Source: a virus
Length of the DNA: 36,373 nucleotides
Direction: 5' to 3' (one strand)
Virus record (IMG/VR): IMGVR_UViG_3300032267_000197
Span: 1 to 36,373 of that record
Numbering within the stretch: position 1 is the stretch's first letter; every line of letters begins with the position of its first letter. This document shows positions 6,985 through 14,671 of this stretch, in pieces. The translations under genes were made by a program, and so were the position numbers. The notes below the pieces were generated by a model. That model made no database searches, was not told where the DNA came from, and saw nothing but the letters and a program-made list of their open reading frames with translations.

Positions 6985-7191
6985 ATGGATAAACAAGAGC
7001 AAACCGCATTCATTCAGGCCTATTTGCACAATGTAGGGGACGCGCCGAGTGATTACGTCGCCGATTTTGTGGCGCGGTATGAATCAGGTGAGGATATGCC
7101 ATATTGTGAGCACTACACGTCAATTGTCGACGCGCTTGGGGTTTGGCACTACGCGATCAGATATCAATTAGAACGGGAGTGTAAAAAATGA
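6985..7191 (+). CDS. hypothetical early protein, 68 aa
   Basis: 68 residues, net negative. It is rich in Tyr, Asp and Glu and predicted helical (FIQAYLHNVGDAPSDYVADF, then a helix with WHYAIRYQLERE). It begins 2 bp after the previous stop and its end overlaps the next start as ATGA. No recognised domain. A member of the run of small acidic genes whose products may bind host proteins. The role is unknown. Confidence 0.7.
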   Translation: MDKQEQTAFIQAYLHNVGDAPSDYVADFVARYESGEDMPYCEHYTSIVDALGVWHYAIRYQLERECKK

Positions 7192-7430
7192 ATGAAAAAG
7201 AAAAAGCGCAAGCAATAGAAAAGCAATTTGCGAACGTCAATAAAAATCAATCCGAATTATTGGCGCGCGCGTACGGCATAGCAGAGTCACATTTTTACAG
7301 CGACGACGAGTGCACCGTCGCATGGGAACCGTTCGAGCACTTCGACGACGACGAGCTAAGCGCGCAAGTCAATGATCTAGCAGAATCAATTTATCAAGCT
7401 ATGTTATGGGCACAAGGAGAAAACAAATGA
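7188..7430 (+). CDS. strongly acidic early protein, 80 aa
   Basis: 80 residues with 17 Asp/Glu against 6 Lys/Arg by my count. The acidic centre reads WEPFEHFDDDELSAQVND. Very acidic small early proteins of phages include DNA mimics that block restriction or other DNA-binding enzymes, so an anti-defence role is possible. I see no specific match to Ocr or ArdA. The start and end overlap the neighbouring genes as ATGA, so it is translated as part of a coupled chain. Confidence 0.7.
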   Translation: MNEKEKAQAIEKQFANVNKNQSELLARAYGIAESHFYSDDECTVAWEPFEHFDDDELSAQVNDLAESIYQAMLWAQGENK

Positions 7431-7726
7431 AAACTAATCAATTACATATTGAAACAAGTCTTCGCACACTCGAAGAACTAGAACGCGCAGCCTATATGGC
7501 CGGCGACATAGAACGCGCTGAGCTATACGGCAATATGCTAGACGCGCCAGTCGCCGATCGTATCAAGGAACTAACCGACGATTTAAAAGACGCAGACCAA
7601 TGCATTGAAGACTTGCGCCAAGAATTAGACGAAATAAAGCGCGTGATTTATCAGTTTGCAAATCTTGACCCTAAAAATCACATTGAAATTTTACGCGCGA
7701 TTCAGCGTGCAGGGAGTCTAATATGA
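7427..7726 (+). CDS. coiled-coil early protein, 99 aa
   Basis: 99 residues from the ATG at 7427, which overlaps the previous stop as ATGA. An in-frame upstream start at 7406 adds seven residues but breaks this pattern. The middle (about 42-78, RIKELTDDLKDADQ onward) has heptad spacing typical of a coiled coil, followed by a short helix. The start of the protein is also helical (LRTLEELERAAYMAGDIERA). It is probably a dimer. No family recognised. The end overlaps the next start as ATGA. Confidence 0.75.
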   Translation: MKTNQLHIETSLRTLEELERAAYMAGDIERAELYGNMLDAPVADRIKELTDDLKDADQCIEDLRQELDEIKRVIYQFANLDPKNHIEILRAIQRAGSLI

Positions 7727-7953
7727 ACGCGCCAGAGGCCTTATGGTGGCCACAAAACCTAGAATTTTACACCTATCTCGATAAGCTCGACTGTTATTTG
7801 GAATATGAAGAGCCTGATTTAGACTGCAATTATCATGGCGCCGCGCACCTAGTGCACGCATTTGCCGGCGGTGTTGACGTGGTCGATTTTCTATCTGATA
7901 GCACTATTGAAGCGATTGAGAGGGAAGCATGTTTGCACTTCTCGGAGTTTTAA
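7723..7953 (+). CDS. strongly acidic early protein, 76 aa
   Basis: 76 residues with about 16 Asp/Glu and only two Lys/Arg. The first half is rich in Trp, Tyr and acidic residues (LWWPQNLEFYTYLDKLD, EYEEPDLDCNYHG). The second half is helical. It carries three cysteines and three histidines. The start overlaps the previous gene as ATGA. The charge suits a protein-binding or DNA-mimic inhibitor, but the function is unknown. A micropeptide gene overlaps its 3' end. Confidence 0.7.
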   Translation: MNAPEALWWPQNLEFYTYLDKLDCYLEYEEPDLDCNYHGAAHLVHAFAGGVDVVDFLSDSTIEAIEREACLHFSEF

Positions 7954-7988
7954 TCGCTGCATTGATCGCAATTCTGCTAGAATTGTAA
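7929..7988 (+). CDS. transmembrane micropeptide, 19 aa
   Basis: 19 residues, MFALLGVLIAALIAILLEL, an almost pure hydrophobic helix ending in one Glu. The ATG follows GAGAGGGAAGC, a good ribosome site, inside the end of the upstream gene (25-bp overlap). It is the last frame of the operon before the terminator. It is very short, so chance cannot be excluded. The ribosome site and the parallel with the 24-residue membrane peptide at 5878 support it. Confidence 0.45.
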   Translation: MFALLGVLIAALIAILLEL

Positions 7989-7997
7989 TCACTCCCG

Positions 7998-8045
7998 CCC
8001 GTATGCATTACGGGTATTTTGCCCCGCCCTTAGAGCGGGGTTTTT
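7998..8045 (+). terminator. double hairpin terminator between convergent units
   Basis: Two hairpins in a row: CCCGTA-TGCAT-TACGGG (7998-8014) followed by TATTTT, and CCCCGC-CCTTAGA-GCGGGG (8022-8040) followed by TTTTTCTTT. It ends the rightward small-gene operon. The leftward primase gene ends at 8048, so the stems may also serve that strand, although the T run is only on the rightward side. Confidence 0.85.
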
Positions 8046-8047
8046 CT

Positions 8048-10333
8048 TTATTTAACGACACGCATTGCAGGCATAGGCACGTCTTCCGCTAACCGGCGCA
8101 GCTCTGCTTTACCCATTGTCACCATATCAGGCGCGCAGAATATATGCTTCTTGGTCTTGTACTCACGTGTGGCGACATGTCCTAAGTCAATCCAACCCGC
8201 TTCCTTCAGCGCATGCAATAGTGCCGCCTGCGGTATCTTATTGCCCGCTAAACCGGCCAAGCGATCGCACAATGCATAAAACGGGGATGCAACGACACCC
8301 TTGCTAAATTCGCCCAACCTATTCTCAAGCTGATCAACCAAGAACGATTCCGCGCCAGATCGCCCTTGCTCTACCATAATGGCCTTTGCTTCGGTCATTG
8401 GCGGGGTTGCGCCGGCATTAAACGCGCTCACGTCCCGCGCATGTAGCCAAGCGGCCACAGCAGCACACCCGCCTGCGTCGAGCCACTTCCAAAGCTTTGC
8501 GCCCGCTTCATCGCTCATGCGACCGGCTTCAGAGTACACGACGAACCATCGGCGATCCTCTGAGGGTAACGACAAGGGCACGCGCTCATTCGAGAACGCT
8601 AGAACAAACATGCGATTTAAGGCCTGATACGGGTGCATGCCTTTTCTGTTTACCGAGATAAACTCAGGCGGGGCTGCGATCACCGGCTTTAATTGGTTTT
8701 CTAATGCGCGCCTGTCTTTTGCTTCGGTCTGGCGCAACTCTTCAAAAACCATGATTTCCGATTCATAGTTATAACCCCACTGACTCTGCACCTCTTCATT
8801 GCGCACGATCGCAACATTACGGCGGGACGATCTATTACCGCCGACAGCCCATAAGAACGGCTCATACAATGAGTCCTTGCCTGATCCTTGACGACCGATA
8901 TGCAAAATGGCGTGATTAATTTTGATGTCAGGGTGTTGCACTTTGTGCGCTATTACGTCAAGCATATGTTCCCGCTCCCGCTCGTCTGGGATCATGTGGT
9001 GCAAGTGATCGAGCCACAGCGTTATATCGCCTGCGACTGGTGTGGGGCGTGCATCCGCCCATCGGTTGCCATACACTTGACCTTCGCGGGTAACCAAGAC
9101 ACTTTCACCGGCAGCGTAAGTGATGCCAGCCAATGCATGCGCACCCATCGCTTGACGATTCTCATCAAAGCATACCGCTGCTTCGATCCTGCGCTTGACC
9201 TTGCTAGGATGGATAGAAAAACAAGTCACATGACGAAACAAGGCATTGAACGTGCCGCGTGACAGCTCACGCCGGTCATGCATATCAAAATAATTATCGT
9301 CTTGCTGTATATACGCAAAGCGGTTGTACCAGTCAGCCTTTTCAACTCTGCCAATCTCACGTCGCTCAACTTCAGCGATCAGCTCTGCACCTGCGTCTGG
9401 AAATGCGTCTGTCGGCTGCAATTTAGAAATCGCTGCGTCCATCACTTGCGCAAGTAACTCTTCACGTAAGCCGGTCGTGTGTTTTGGACCACCATTGGCA
9501 GCAACCCACTCTAAAAACGTAGCAGAACTAAAGTCGACACAATGGCTATGCAAGCAACGGTAAGCGCGAGTTGCTGGCATGTAACGCCCTTCGGGGTTGC
9601 CGTCGGTGTGCTCGTCTTTGTTGGGGCAGATCACGCCCGCCCAGCCTTCAGGGTTTGGGTGTGTGAGCAACAGACCTTGCTGCGACAACCATGCCATCAC
9701 ATCATCTGCGCCATCGTCAGAAATGCGGATCGGGCGCAACTCAAGCGACTCGACTGGCACTGGTGTCACGTCAAGCGCTTTGCATATTTGGTCAAGCGTG
9801 TACTCGCGCTCAGGATGGAACTCGACAAGACGTGCGGCGAAGTTGTTTTTGTTCGGCTTTAAGTTGACCGACCCTGGGAGTCTAAAGTTGCGCACTGCAT
9901 TGGTGGCGCCTGGGTCGGTGTAACCTGCATCTGCTATCGCTTTGATCGCTGCTGAAAATTCTGCTTTGGTCGGTTGCTCTTTAAATGCATAACCCCATTG
10001 AAACGATCCCTGTGAGGTCTCCATGATCCAAGTCGGGTCAAGCGGCGGCGTCTTGGACTTGGTGCCAATGTCGTCAAGCATCATAACCAAGACGTAATCA
10101 CAGTTTGCACTTGAGGCTGAAACATGCCCGTCTTTAAAGCGATCAATGATAAATGACGCAGTATTGCCATACCATGCGCCGATTCCGTCATGTTTTGAGG
10201 GCAAATAGGCAGGCCAAGTGGCTTTTATCGCTCCATCGGCGTGATATTGCAACGGTTTGAGTGGTTTTTGTTTAACAATTAGCGCGGTTTCGCCCTCTGG
10301 CGCCAATTTTGTGATAAATTCTAAAAAGTTCAT
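8048..10333 (-). CDS. primase-helicase
   Basis: 761 residues. The N-terminal part looks like an archaeo-eukaryotic or RepB-type primase: LDDIGTK at 86-92, then METSQGSFQWGYAF (104-117) and VRNFRLPGSVNLKP (147-160). A possible zinc site follows, C236 (CPNKDEH) with C260, H262 and C265 (RCLHSHC). The C-terminal part is a P-loop helicase of the D5/DUF5906 type, with Walker A GRQGSGKD at 480-487 and an acidic motif in IMVFEELRQ near 530. It would unwind the fork and lay primers for the polymerase upstream. AAAGGAAAAC precedes the start. It is the last gene of the leftward replication block. Confidence 0.88.
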   Translation of the reverse strand: MNFLEFITKLAPEGETALIVKQKPLKPLQYHADGAIKATWPAYLPSKHDGIGAWYGNTASFIIDRFKDGHVSASSANCDYVLVMMLDDIGTKSKTPPLDPTWIMETSQGSFQWGYAFKEQPTKAEFSAAIKAIADAGYTDPGATNAVRNFRLPGSVNLKPNKNNFAARLVEFHPEREYTLDQICKALDVTPVPVESLELRPIRISDDGADDVMAWLSQQGLLLTHPNPEGWAGVICPNKDEHTDGNPEGRYMPATRAYRCLHSHCVDFSSATFLEWVAANGGPKHTTGLREELLAQVMDAAISKLQPTDAFPDAGAELIAEVERREIGRVEKADWYNRFAYIQQDDNYFDMHDRRELSRGTFNALFRHVTCFSIHPSKVKRRIEAAVCFDENRQAMGAHALAGITYAAGESVLVTREGQVYGNRWADARPTPVAGDITLWLDHLHHMIPDEREREHMLDVIAHKVQHPDIKINHAILHIGRQGSGKDSLYEPFLWAVGGNRSSRRNVAIVRNEEVQSQWGYNYESEIMVFEELRQTEAKDRRALENQLKPVIAAPPEFISVNRKGMHPYQALNRMFVLAFSNERVPLSLPSEDRRWFVVYSEAGRMSDEAGAKLWKWLDAGGCAAVAAWLHARDVSAFNAGATPPMTEAKAIMVEQGRSGAESFLVDQLENRLGEFSKGVVASPFYALCDRLAGLAGNKIPQAALLHALKEAGWIDLGHVATREYKTKKHIFCAPDMVTMGKAELRRLAEDVPMPAMRVVK

Positions 10334-10352
10334 GTTTTCCTTTAGTAGTAAG

Positions 10353-10376
10353 GCCGCCTTGCAGGGCGGCTTTTTT
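10353..10376 (+). terminator. hairpin with T run oriented against the local genes
   Basis: GCCGCC-TTGCAG-GGCGGC (10353-10370) is followed on the plus strand by TTTTTT. Both neighbouring genes read leftward, so as a terminator it acts only on antisense transcripts. In the leftward mRNA it forms a hairpin between polymerase and primase without a T run, and could affect RNA stability or primase translation. Confidence 0.7.
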
Positions 10377-12300
10377 ATTTGCCGTACCGGCTCATCACTT
10401 CAACCTCCGCATTTAGCGGTAACCCTTCTGCCCAGTCCGGCGGCGTACACATCACGTCTTTTAGTTTATTTTCAGCGGCTGGATCGTCAGTCTCAAGCAC
10501 AATCTCGTCATGCACATGAAGAACAACGTCAGAAAGTTGGCGTAAAGAATGCCTCAGCAAATCGTTTGCTATCGCTTGCGTTATGTTCTCACAGGCTAGA
10601 CCCTTCCACAAGCGTGCTCTCGGCCATTCTTTCGCATCGGCTGCCGGTTTCCATGCGGCTTTTACATAGGTAATGTTCTCACCTTCAAACTTAGCGAACG
10701 GATAGCACAGGATGCGACCGCTAGGCAGCGCATACCACAGGTGCTGACCGTCATACAGATAAGTCACACGACCTGCGCTAAACTCACGCCCTTTGTTGCG
10801 TAATGCACGCGTGTACGCCTCTTCAAGCTTTGCCCAATATTTGACCGCCCATTGGTTTGACCTGCGCCATGCGTCCACAATGCGGCGGGAATCGGATTCG
10901 GTCATCACCACACCATACGCTCGACCCATTGCAGAGAAGGCGCCAATGCCACCGGCAAAGCCTAGTGACAGAATCGCCACCTTGCCGATCTGGCGTTGAT
11001 CTTTGGTGACGTCTTCTTCTTTGACGCGGTAGATACCGGCAGCTTCACGCTTGTAAATGTCTCGACCACTACGGAATACGTCAAGCACGTCTTCGGCTTG
11101 CGAATCACCGGATGCCCAGGCTGTCACGCGTGCCTCGACCGCTGACCAGTCAGCGACAACGAACTGTTTACCTTGCGCAGGAATCAACGCAGGGCGAAGC
11201 ATGCCTTTTAAGACGTCGGTGATTCTGCGTCCGTATTTAGGGACGATTGCGTGACCCCGTACCATAGCCTGCCGTACCTCGTCTGGATGTTCTGCGCACT
11301 TGCGGGTAAAGTTGTGGACTTGTGCTCCGTAGCTACTGGCTCGGCCTGTGGCGCTGCCTCCAGCAAATACGAAAGCTCCTCGCACTCTTTGGTCGTCTTC
11401 ATCAGCAAGGTGGCTAAGTCGGCTAAATTTTGCGACAGACGACGCCCAGAGATCGTCTGCGCACTGGATAACGTCGGCAACGTGGGGCGGGATTTCATCA
11501 TAATTCTCCAATGCAAGTAAATTGGCACGTACGGTTTTATCGATGGAATATTTCTCGCCATTCCACATTAGTTTTTTAGCGTCTTCACCAACACGCTCAA
11601 GCACCCACTCACGCATGCGTGGTGAGCGAACGGAGGTGATGACGCCATCGGTTAATTCATTAACTAAGGTTTGTATCTCGTCAAGCTCTGCTGCTGCGTA
11701 ACGAATAGCAGCTTGTGCCAATGGCAGGTCAAGCAGCACACCACGATCGTTGATCTGCTCGTTGATATGATAGTCGGCTAACTCTTGCTCAGACAACGGG
11801 CGCATGGCTTTTGAGACGGCACGCATAGCACGCACGTCTTGCTCACAATACGCGATCATCTCGGCCATTAGCGCGGCGTCATCATTAAATGTCCCGTCCG
11901 AACGCGGTATAGAGAGTGCTCTAATAAGTTGCGAACCTCGATGATCTTTTCGCATGATGCTTGATATTGCTCGTCCGACGTCTTCAAGACTCCCAGGCAG
12001 GCAATTAGCACGCGCTTGTGCCGCGGTACAGACGAACTGTTTGAGGTCAAAGTTAACCTGTAAGACATACCAGAAAATAAGGCGCTCAAAAGCGGCATTG
12101 TGCGCGTATATGCGCCCTGTGTGGTTTCGTACGGAATCGGGGAATGGAGCATCGGGAGTCCATGTGACAACCTCATCGTCATCAAAGGCGTAGGACATAC
12201 ATAATACATCCGTGCTTGTATCTTGCGCATAGTTATAGACTCCCTTTGTTTTAAGGTCACATCGACTGCGTGTCTCGAAATCGACCCATAGTATTTTCAT
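10375..12300 (-). CDS. DNA polymerase, family A
   Basis: 641 residues. Replicative polymerase with 3'-5' proofreading and no 5'-3' nuclease domain. Exonuclease motifs are DFET at 7-10 (D7, E9), HNAAFER near 67-73, and YCEQD at 151-155. Polymerase motif A is VADWSAVEAR (382-391, D384). Motif B is QIGKVAILSLGFAGG (437-451, K440). Motif C is HVHDE (595-599, D598/E599). It is slightly shorter than T7 polymerase (704) and of a type common in podoviruses. GGGAG precedes the ATG. It sits between a 249-bp structured gap upstream and the primase-helicase downstream, from which it is separated by a hairpin. Confidence 0.97.
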   Translation of the reverse strand: MKILWVDFETRSRCDLKTKGVYNYAQDTSTDVLCMSYAFDDDEVVTWTPDAPFPDSVRNHTGRIYAHNAAFERLIFWYVLQVNFDLKQFVCTAAQARANCLPGSLEDVGRAISSIMRKDHRGSQLIRALSIPRSDGTFNDDAALMAEMIAYCEQDVRAMRAVSKAMRPLSEQELADYHINEQINDRGVLLDLPLAQAAIRYAAAELDEIQTLVNELTDGVITSVRSPRMREWVLERVGEDAKKLMWNGEKYSIDKTVRANLLALENYDEIPPHVADVIQCADDLWASSVAKFSRLSHLADEDDQRVRGAFVFAGGSATGRASSYGAQVHNFTRKCAEHPDEVRQAMVRGHAIVPKYGRRITDVLKGMLRPALIPAQGKQFVVADWSAVEARVTAWASGDSQAEDVLDVFRSGRDIYKREAAGIYRVKEEDVTKDQRQIGKVAILSLGFAGGIGAFSAMGRAYGVVMTESDSRRIVDAWRRSNQWAVKYWAKLEEAYTRALRNKGREFSAGRVTYLYDGQHLWYALPSGRILCYPFAKFEGENITYVKAAWKPAADAKEWPRARLWKGLACENITQAIANDLLRHSLRQLSDVVLHVHDEIVLETDDPAAENKLKDVMCTPPDWAEGLPLNAEVEVMSRYGK

Positions 12301-12549
12301 TTTTATCTCCCGAATACGACTGAGGACTGAGCGCCATGGTTCCCGCCAGTGACGATTCTCAAACTAACTCTTGTTTAAAAAACCCAATCCTCATGCGTAT
12401 TAGGGCGGGGGCTACGATTTGGGCTTTAACTAGCCGTGAAAGAAAGCCAGAAAATCTCACGGTTCACCATCCTCGAATGCTGGCTTAACAGCCCCCTAAA
12501 AGGGCGGGGTACTCGCTGCACCTTTCGGCATCCGCTTTTCCCCTAAAGA
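12301..12549 (-). ncRNA. structured non-coding gap before the polymerase gene
   Basis: 249 bp without a convincing gene in an otherwise packed replication block. The strands can fold. GGGGGCT (12407-12413) pairs with AGCCCCC (12490-12496), enclosing a hairpin CCGTGA/TCACGG (12434-12439 with 12457-12462). A small hairpin GGCT-TAAC-AGCC (12482-12493) competes with the outer stem, and GGGCTTTAACTAGCC (12421-12435) resembles it. On the leftward strand there are only tiny frames of 10-25 codons. It may be a 5' leader controlling polymerase, a separate RNA, or an origin. It matches no RNA family I know. Confidence 0.4.
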
Positions 12550-13164
12550 TTAACTACGACGACGACGTGTTGGCTCTGCTTCTGGCGTTGCTTCTGCCTC
12601 TACTTCACCATCCATCGACACCCACTCCAGTATTTCAAACACTGGTGTGTAGATACGACCATAAGACTTATGCTGATAGTGATCTTTCTTTAACTTCACA
12701 ACCGGCACAGGCTTAGATTGATCCTTCTCAATCTGCTCAGCAATAGCAACGCCAAGTGCTTGGATCGCACGCTTACCGCCAACTGATGTAACGGTGTACC
12801 GAGCTTCTAAACCCTTGTCTTCACCTGACAGACATTTAATCATCATGCCAACTTGCTGCTCCCAACCCTTCTTGGCGTTAGGTGGCGCGCTTTCCAACTC
12901 TGGCAGCGGCTGAGTAACCGACACCATCTTTTCACCTAATACTTCACCGTCACCCCATGCAATAAAACCATGCACGAACGAGAATGGATTAACTGCCCAT
13001 GTCGATTCGTCATCGACTTCAGTCTGGTCAGCGCCATAAACCCAGTGGCCTGTCTTATCCATCTTGATGATGGCAGTGCCTGCTGCGCCTACGTCCTGCT
13101 CAAGCGTGCGTAATGCGGTGGTGAGAGTTGATACGGATGGGAGATTTGCTAATGCGAATGACAT
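12550..13164 (-). CDS. hypothetical replication protein, possible ssDNA-binding protein
   Basis: 204 residues. It lies between the DUF2800-type nuclease and the DNA polymerase, the place where many podoviruses carry an ssDNA-binding protein. It has a helical N-terminal segment (VSTLTTALRTLEQDVG), then a probable beta-rich core with aromatic residues (HWVYGADQTEVDD, FVHGFIAWGDGEVLG). The 40-residue tail is acidic with Thr/Pro/Glu and ends in four arginines. This differs from the acidic tails of typical SSBs. The SSB role is inference from context only. AAAGGAAAA precedes the start. It is separated from the nuclease gene by 11 bp. Confidence 0.55.
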   Translation of the reverse strand: MSFALANLPSVSTLTTALRTLEQDVGAAGTAIIKMDKTGHWVYGADQTEVDDESTWAVNPFSFVHGFIAWGDGEVLGEKMVSVTQPLPELESAPPNAKKGWEQQVGMMIKCLSGEDKGLEARYTVTSVGGKRAIQALGVAIAEQIEKDQSKPVPVVKLKKDHYQHKSYGRIYTPVFEILEWVSMDGEVEAEATPEAEPTRRRRS

Positions 13165-13175
13165 TGTATTTTCCT

Positions 13176-14291
13176 TTATTGAAGTTTAGTTAATGCGGCT
13201 TTCAACTGAGAGCCGATTTGCAGCACCGCTGGACGTGGATCGGAATCCGGCGCCAACGTATTACCTGACGAGACGGATACAACCAACTCGCTAGGGAATT
13301 CTTTTTTGCCTACGATCTTTTCGATCTGCGCAGGTGATTTTAATTTTGCTTCTACAACATCGCTAATTGGCAGCGACATGTTGTTGACGAAATGCAGTGT
13401 AGCCTTTTCTTCATCAACCCACTGACGTGTGCCACGCTTAGCGACTAACTTAAAGCCTGGGACTGGTTGATCATTCTCTAACATGCGCTGCGCTAATGCA
13501 CGCAAATCTTTCAAATAATCCTCAATCACTGTCGCCTGTTGCAATTGTAATGCGATCTGCTCTTTAGGCAGGTCTGCTAAGGTCACTTTTAATGCACGCT
13601 CAACTTCGCCAGTCATTTGTGGGCAGATTGGTTTAGCAGTGCACCATCTGCAATGATCACCTGACGTCATAGGTGGCGACGGCCAAGTAGATAAGCGTAC
13701 AGCGTAAGCTAACTCTTGCTCAAACTCTTGAACGCGTGCGGGTGTCGTCACCCAACGCTTGACCATTGGAGGTTGAACGATAATGCATTCGATTTCTTTA
13801 GCGCCTTTAAATACCCATTCTACTTCAGGGGTACGCATGGCGGCTGCGGCGTAAAATAGCAACTGGGGATTTTCTTCGGCATCAACGACGACCCCATCGC
13901 CGAACTTCCAGTCGAGTACAACAGCTCTGTCGCCAATACGGCCAAGTAAATCAGTAGAGCCGAACACGCCAGGTAAAAAACTACCGAATCCCACTCTACT
14001 TTCAACAGCATATTCCATAGTCTGTTCAGGGTCGATAGCATTGAGGGCTTCGAGAGCGGGAACAATCTTTTCATCGTACAACTCCTGTGTCAGCGTTTGC
14101 TCTTTATAAGTATCGCCAATGACGTTAGTGTCGCCGTCTAATATCTTGGCAATAGCGGTATGCAATAGCGTACCACGAGCTGCGTGCTCGGTTTCAATTT
14201 GTGGTGGCATCTTAGCAACTAAGGCAACCGAAGCTGGGCAGTTGATTACGCGCTTAGCGGTTGAGCCGCCGACGATAGTTGAATGTGACAT
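13176..14291 (-). CDS. PD-(D/E)XK nuclease with Fe-S cysteines (DUF2800)
   Basis: 371 residues. Matches the DUF2800 family of phage RecB/Cas4-like nucleases. The active site is GSTDLLG (D114), VVLDWKFG (D127, K129) and NPQLLFYA (Q143). One cysteine near the N-terminus (C18) and three near residue 220 (C214, C217, C223) follow the one-plus-three pattern of AddB, Cas4 and Dna2, which hold a 4Fe-4S cluster. It probably resects DNA ends for recombination or processes replication intermediates. It is the first gene of the leftward replication block, with ribosome site AAAGGAGAG, and is divergent from the VRR-NUC gene across 83 bp. Confidence 0.88.
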   Translation of the reverse strand: MSHSTIVGGSTAKRVINCPASVALVAKMPPQIETEHAARGTLLHTAIAKILDGDTNVIGDTYKEQTLTQELYDEKIVPALEALNAIDPEQTMEYAVESRVGFGSFLPGVFGSTDLLGRIGDRAVVLDWKFGDGVVVDAEENPQLLFYAAAAMRTPEVEWVFKGAKEIECIIVQPPMVKRWVTTPARVQEFEQELAYAVRLSTWPSPPMTSGDHCRWCTAKPICPQMTGEVERALKVTLADLPKEQIALQLQQATVIEDYLKDLRALAQRMLENDQPVPGFKLVAKRGTRQWVDEEKATLHFVNNMSLPISDVVEAKLKSPAQIEKIVGKKEFPSELVVSVSSGNTLAPDSDPRPAVLQIGSQLKAALTKLQ

Positions 14292-14374
14292 TTACTCTCC
14301 TTTACTGTTTGAGCCTCTACTGTAACACGAAAATAATTGTTGTGCAAAAGTTTTTTAGGGTATATATTTCAGCC
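14292..14374. promoter_or_regulatory. divergent promoter region between two nuclease genes
   Basis: These 83 bp separate the leftward DUF2800 nuclease and the rightward VRR-NUC gene, so promoters for both replication units must lie here or within the gene starts. Leftward, AAAGGAGAG is the ribosome site. Rightward, TATATAT (14361) is a possible -10 with TTGTGC about 16 bp upstream as a poor -35. Assignment is tentative. Confidence 0.45.
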
Positions 14375-14671
14375 ATGTTAGAAAAAGAAATCGAAAATCA
14401 TTTTGTTTGGGCAGTCGAGCGCATGGGCGGTAAGTCGTGGAAGTTCACATCCCCTGGGCGCAAGGGTGTGTCAGATCGCATAGCGTGTCTGCCCGACGGT
14501 AGTACATGGTTCATAGAATTGAAGCGCCCCAAAGGCGGCGTGTTGGCGCCATTGCAAGCAGAGTTTAGAAGTCAAATGGCATGGCTAAAACAGAAGTACG
14601 CATTACTACATACAAAGGAAATGATTGATGACTGGGCTGCAACTGCGACCGTATCAAGAAGAAGCGTGTGA
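14375..14671 (+). CDS. VRR-NUC domain nuclease
   Basis: 98 residues from the ATG at 14375. An in-frame upstream ATG at 14279 would overlap the divergent gene and adds unrelated residues. It is a minimal VRR-NUC domain of the PD-(D/E)XK class: GRKGVSDR (D34), FIELKRP (E48, K50) and LQAEF (Q61). The family acts on branched DNA such as Holliday junctions or flaps, and stand-alone forms of about 100 residues are common in phages next to SNF2-like helicases, as here. The helicase start lies inside its 3' end (44-bp overlap), which suggests coupled production and joint function. The ribosome site is weak. Confidence 0.88.
   Translation: MLEKEIENHFVWAVERMGGKSWKFTSPGRKGVSDRIACLPDGSTWFIELKRPKGGVLAPLQAEFRSQMAWLKQKYALLHTKEMIDDWAATATVSRRSV

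Noticed and set aside
8888-9923. Several rightward frames opposite the primase
   Set aside because: They are overlapping, lack ribosome sites and known domains, and the leftward primase frame has clear motifs.
12301-12549. Tiny leftward frames of 10-25 codons in the structured gap
   Set aside because: Each is too short, overlaps others, and has no consistent ribosome site or recognisable sequence.
14279-14374. Longer VRR-NUC frame starting at 14279
   Set aside because: It overlaps the divergent nuclease gene and adds residues unlike the family.
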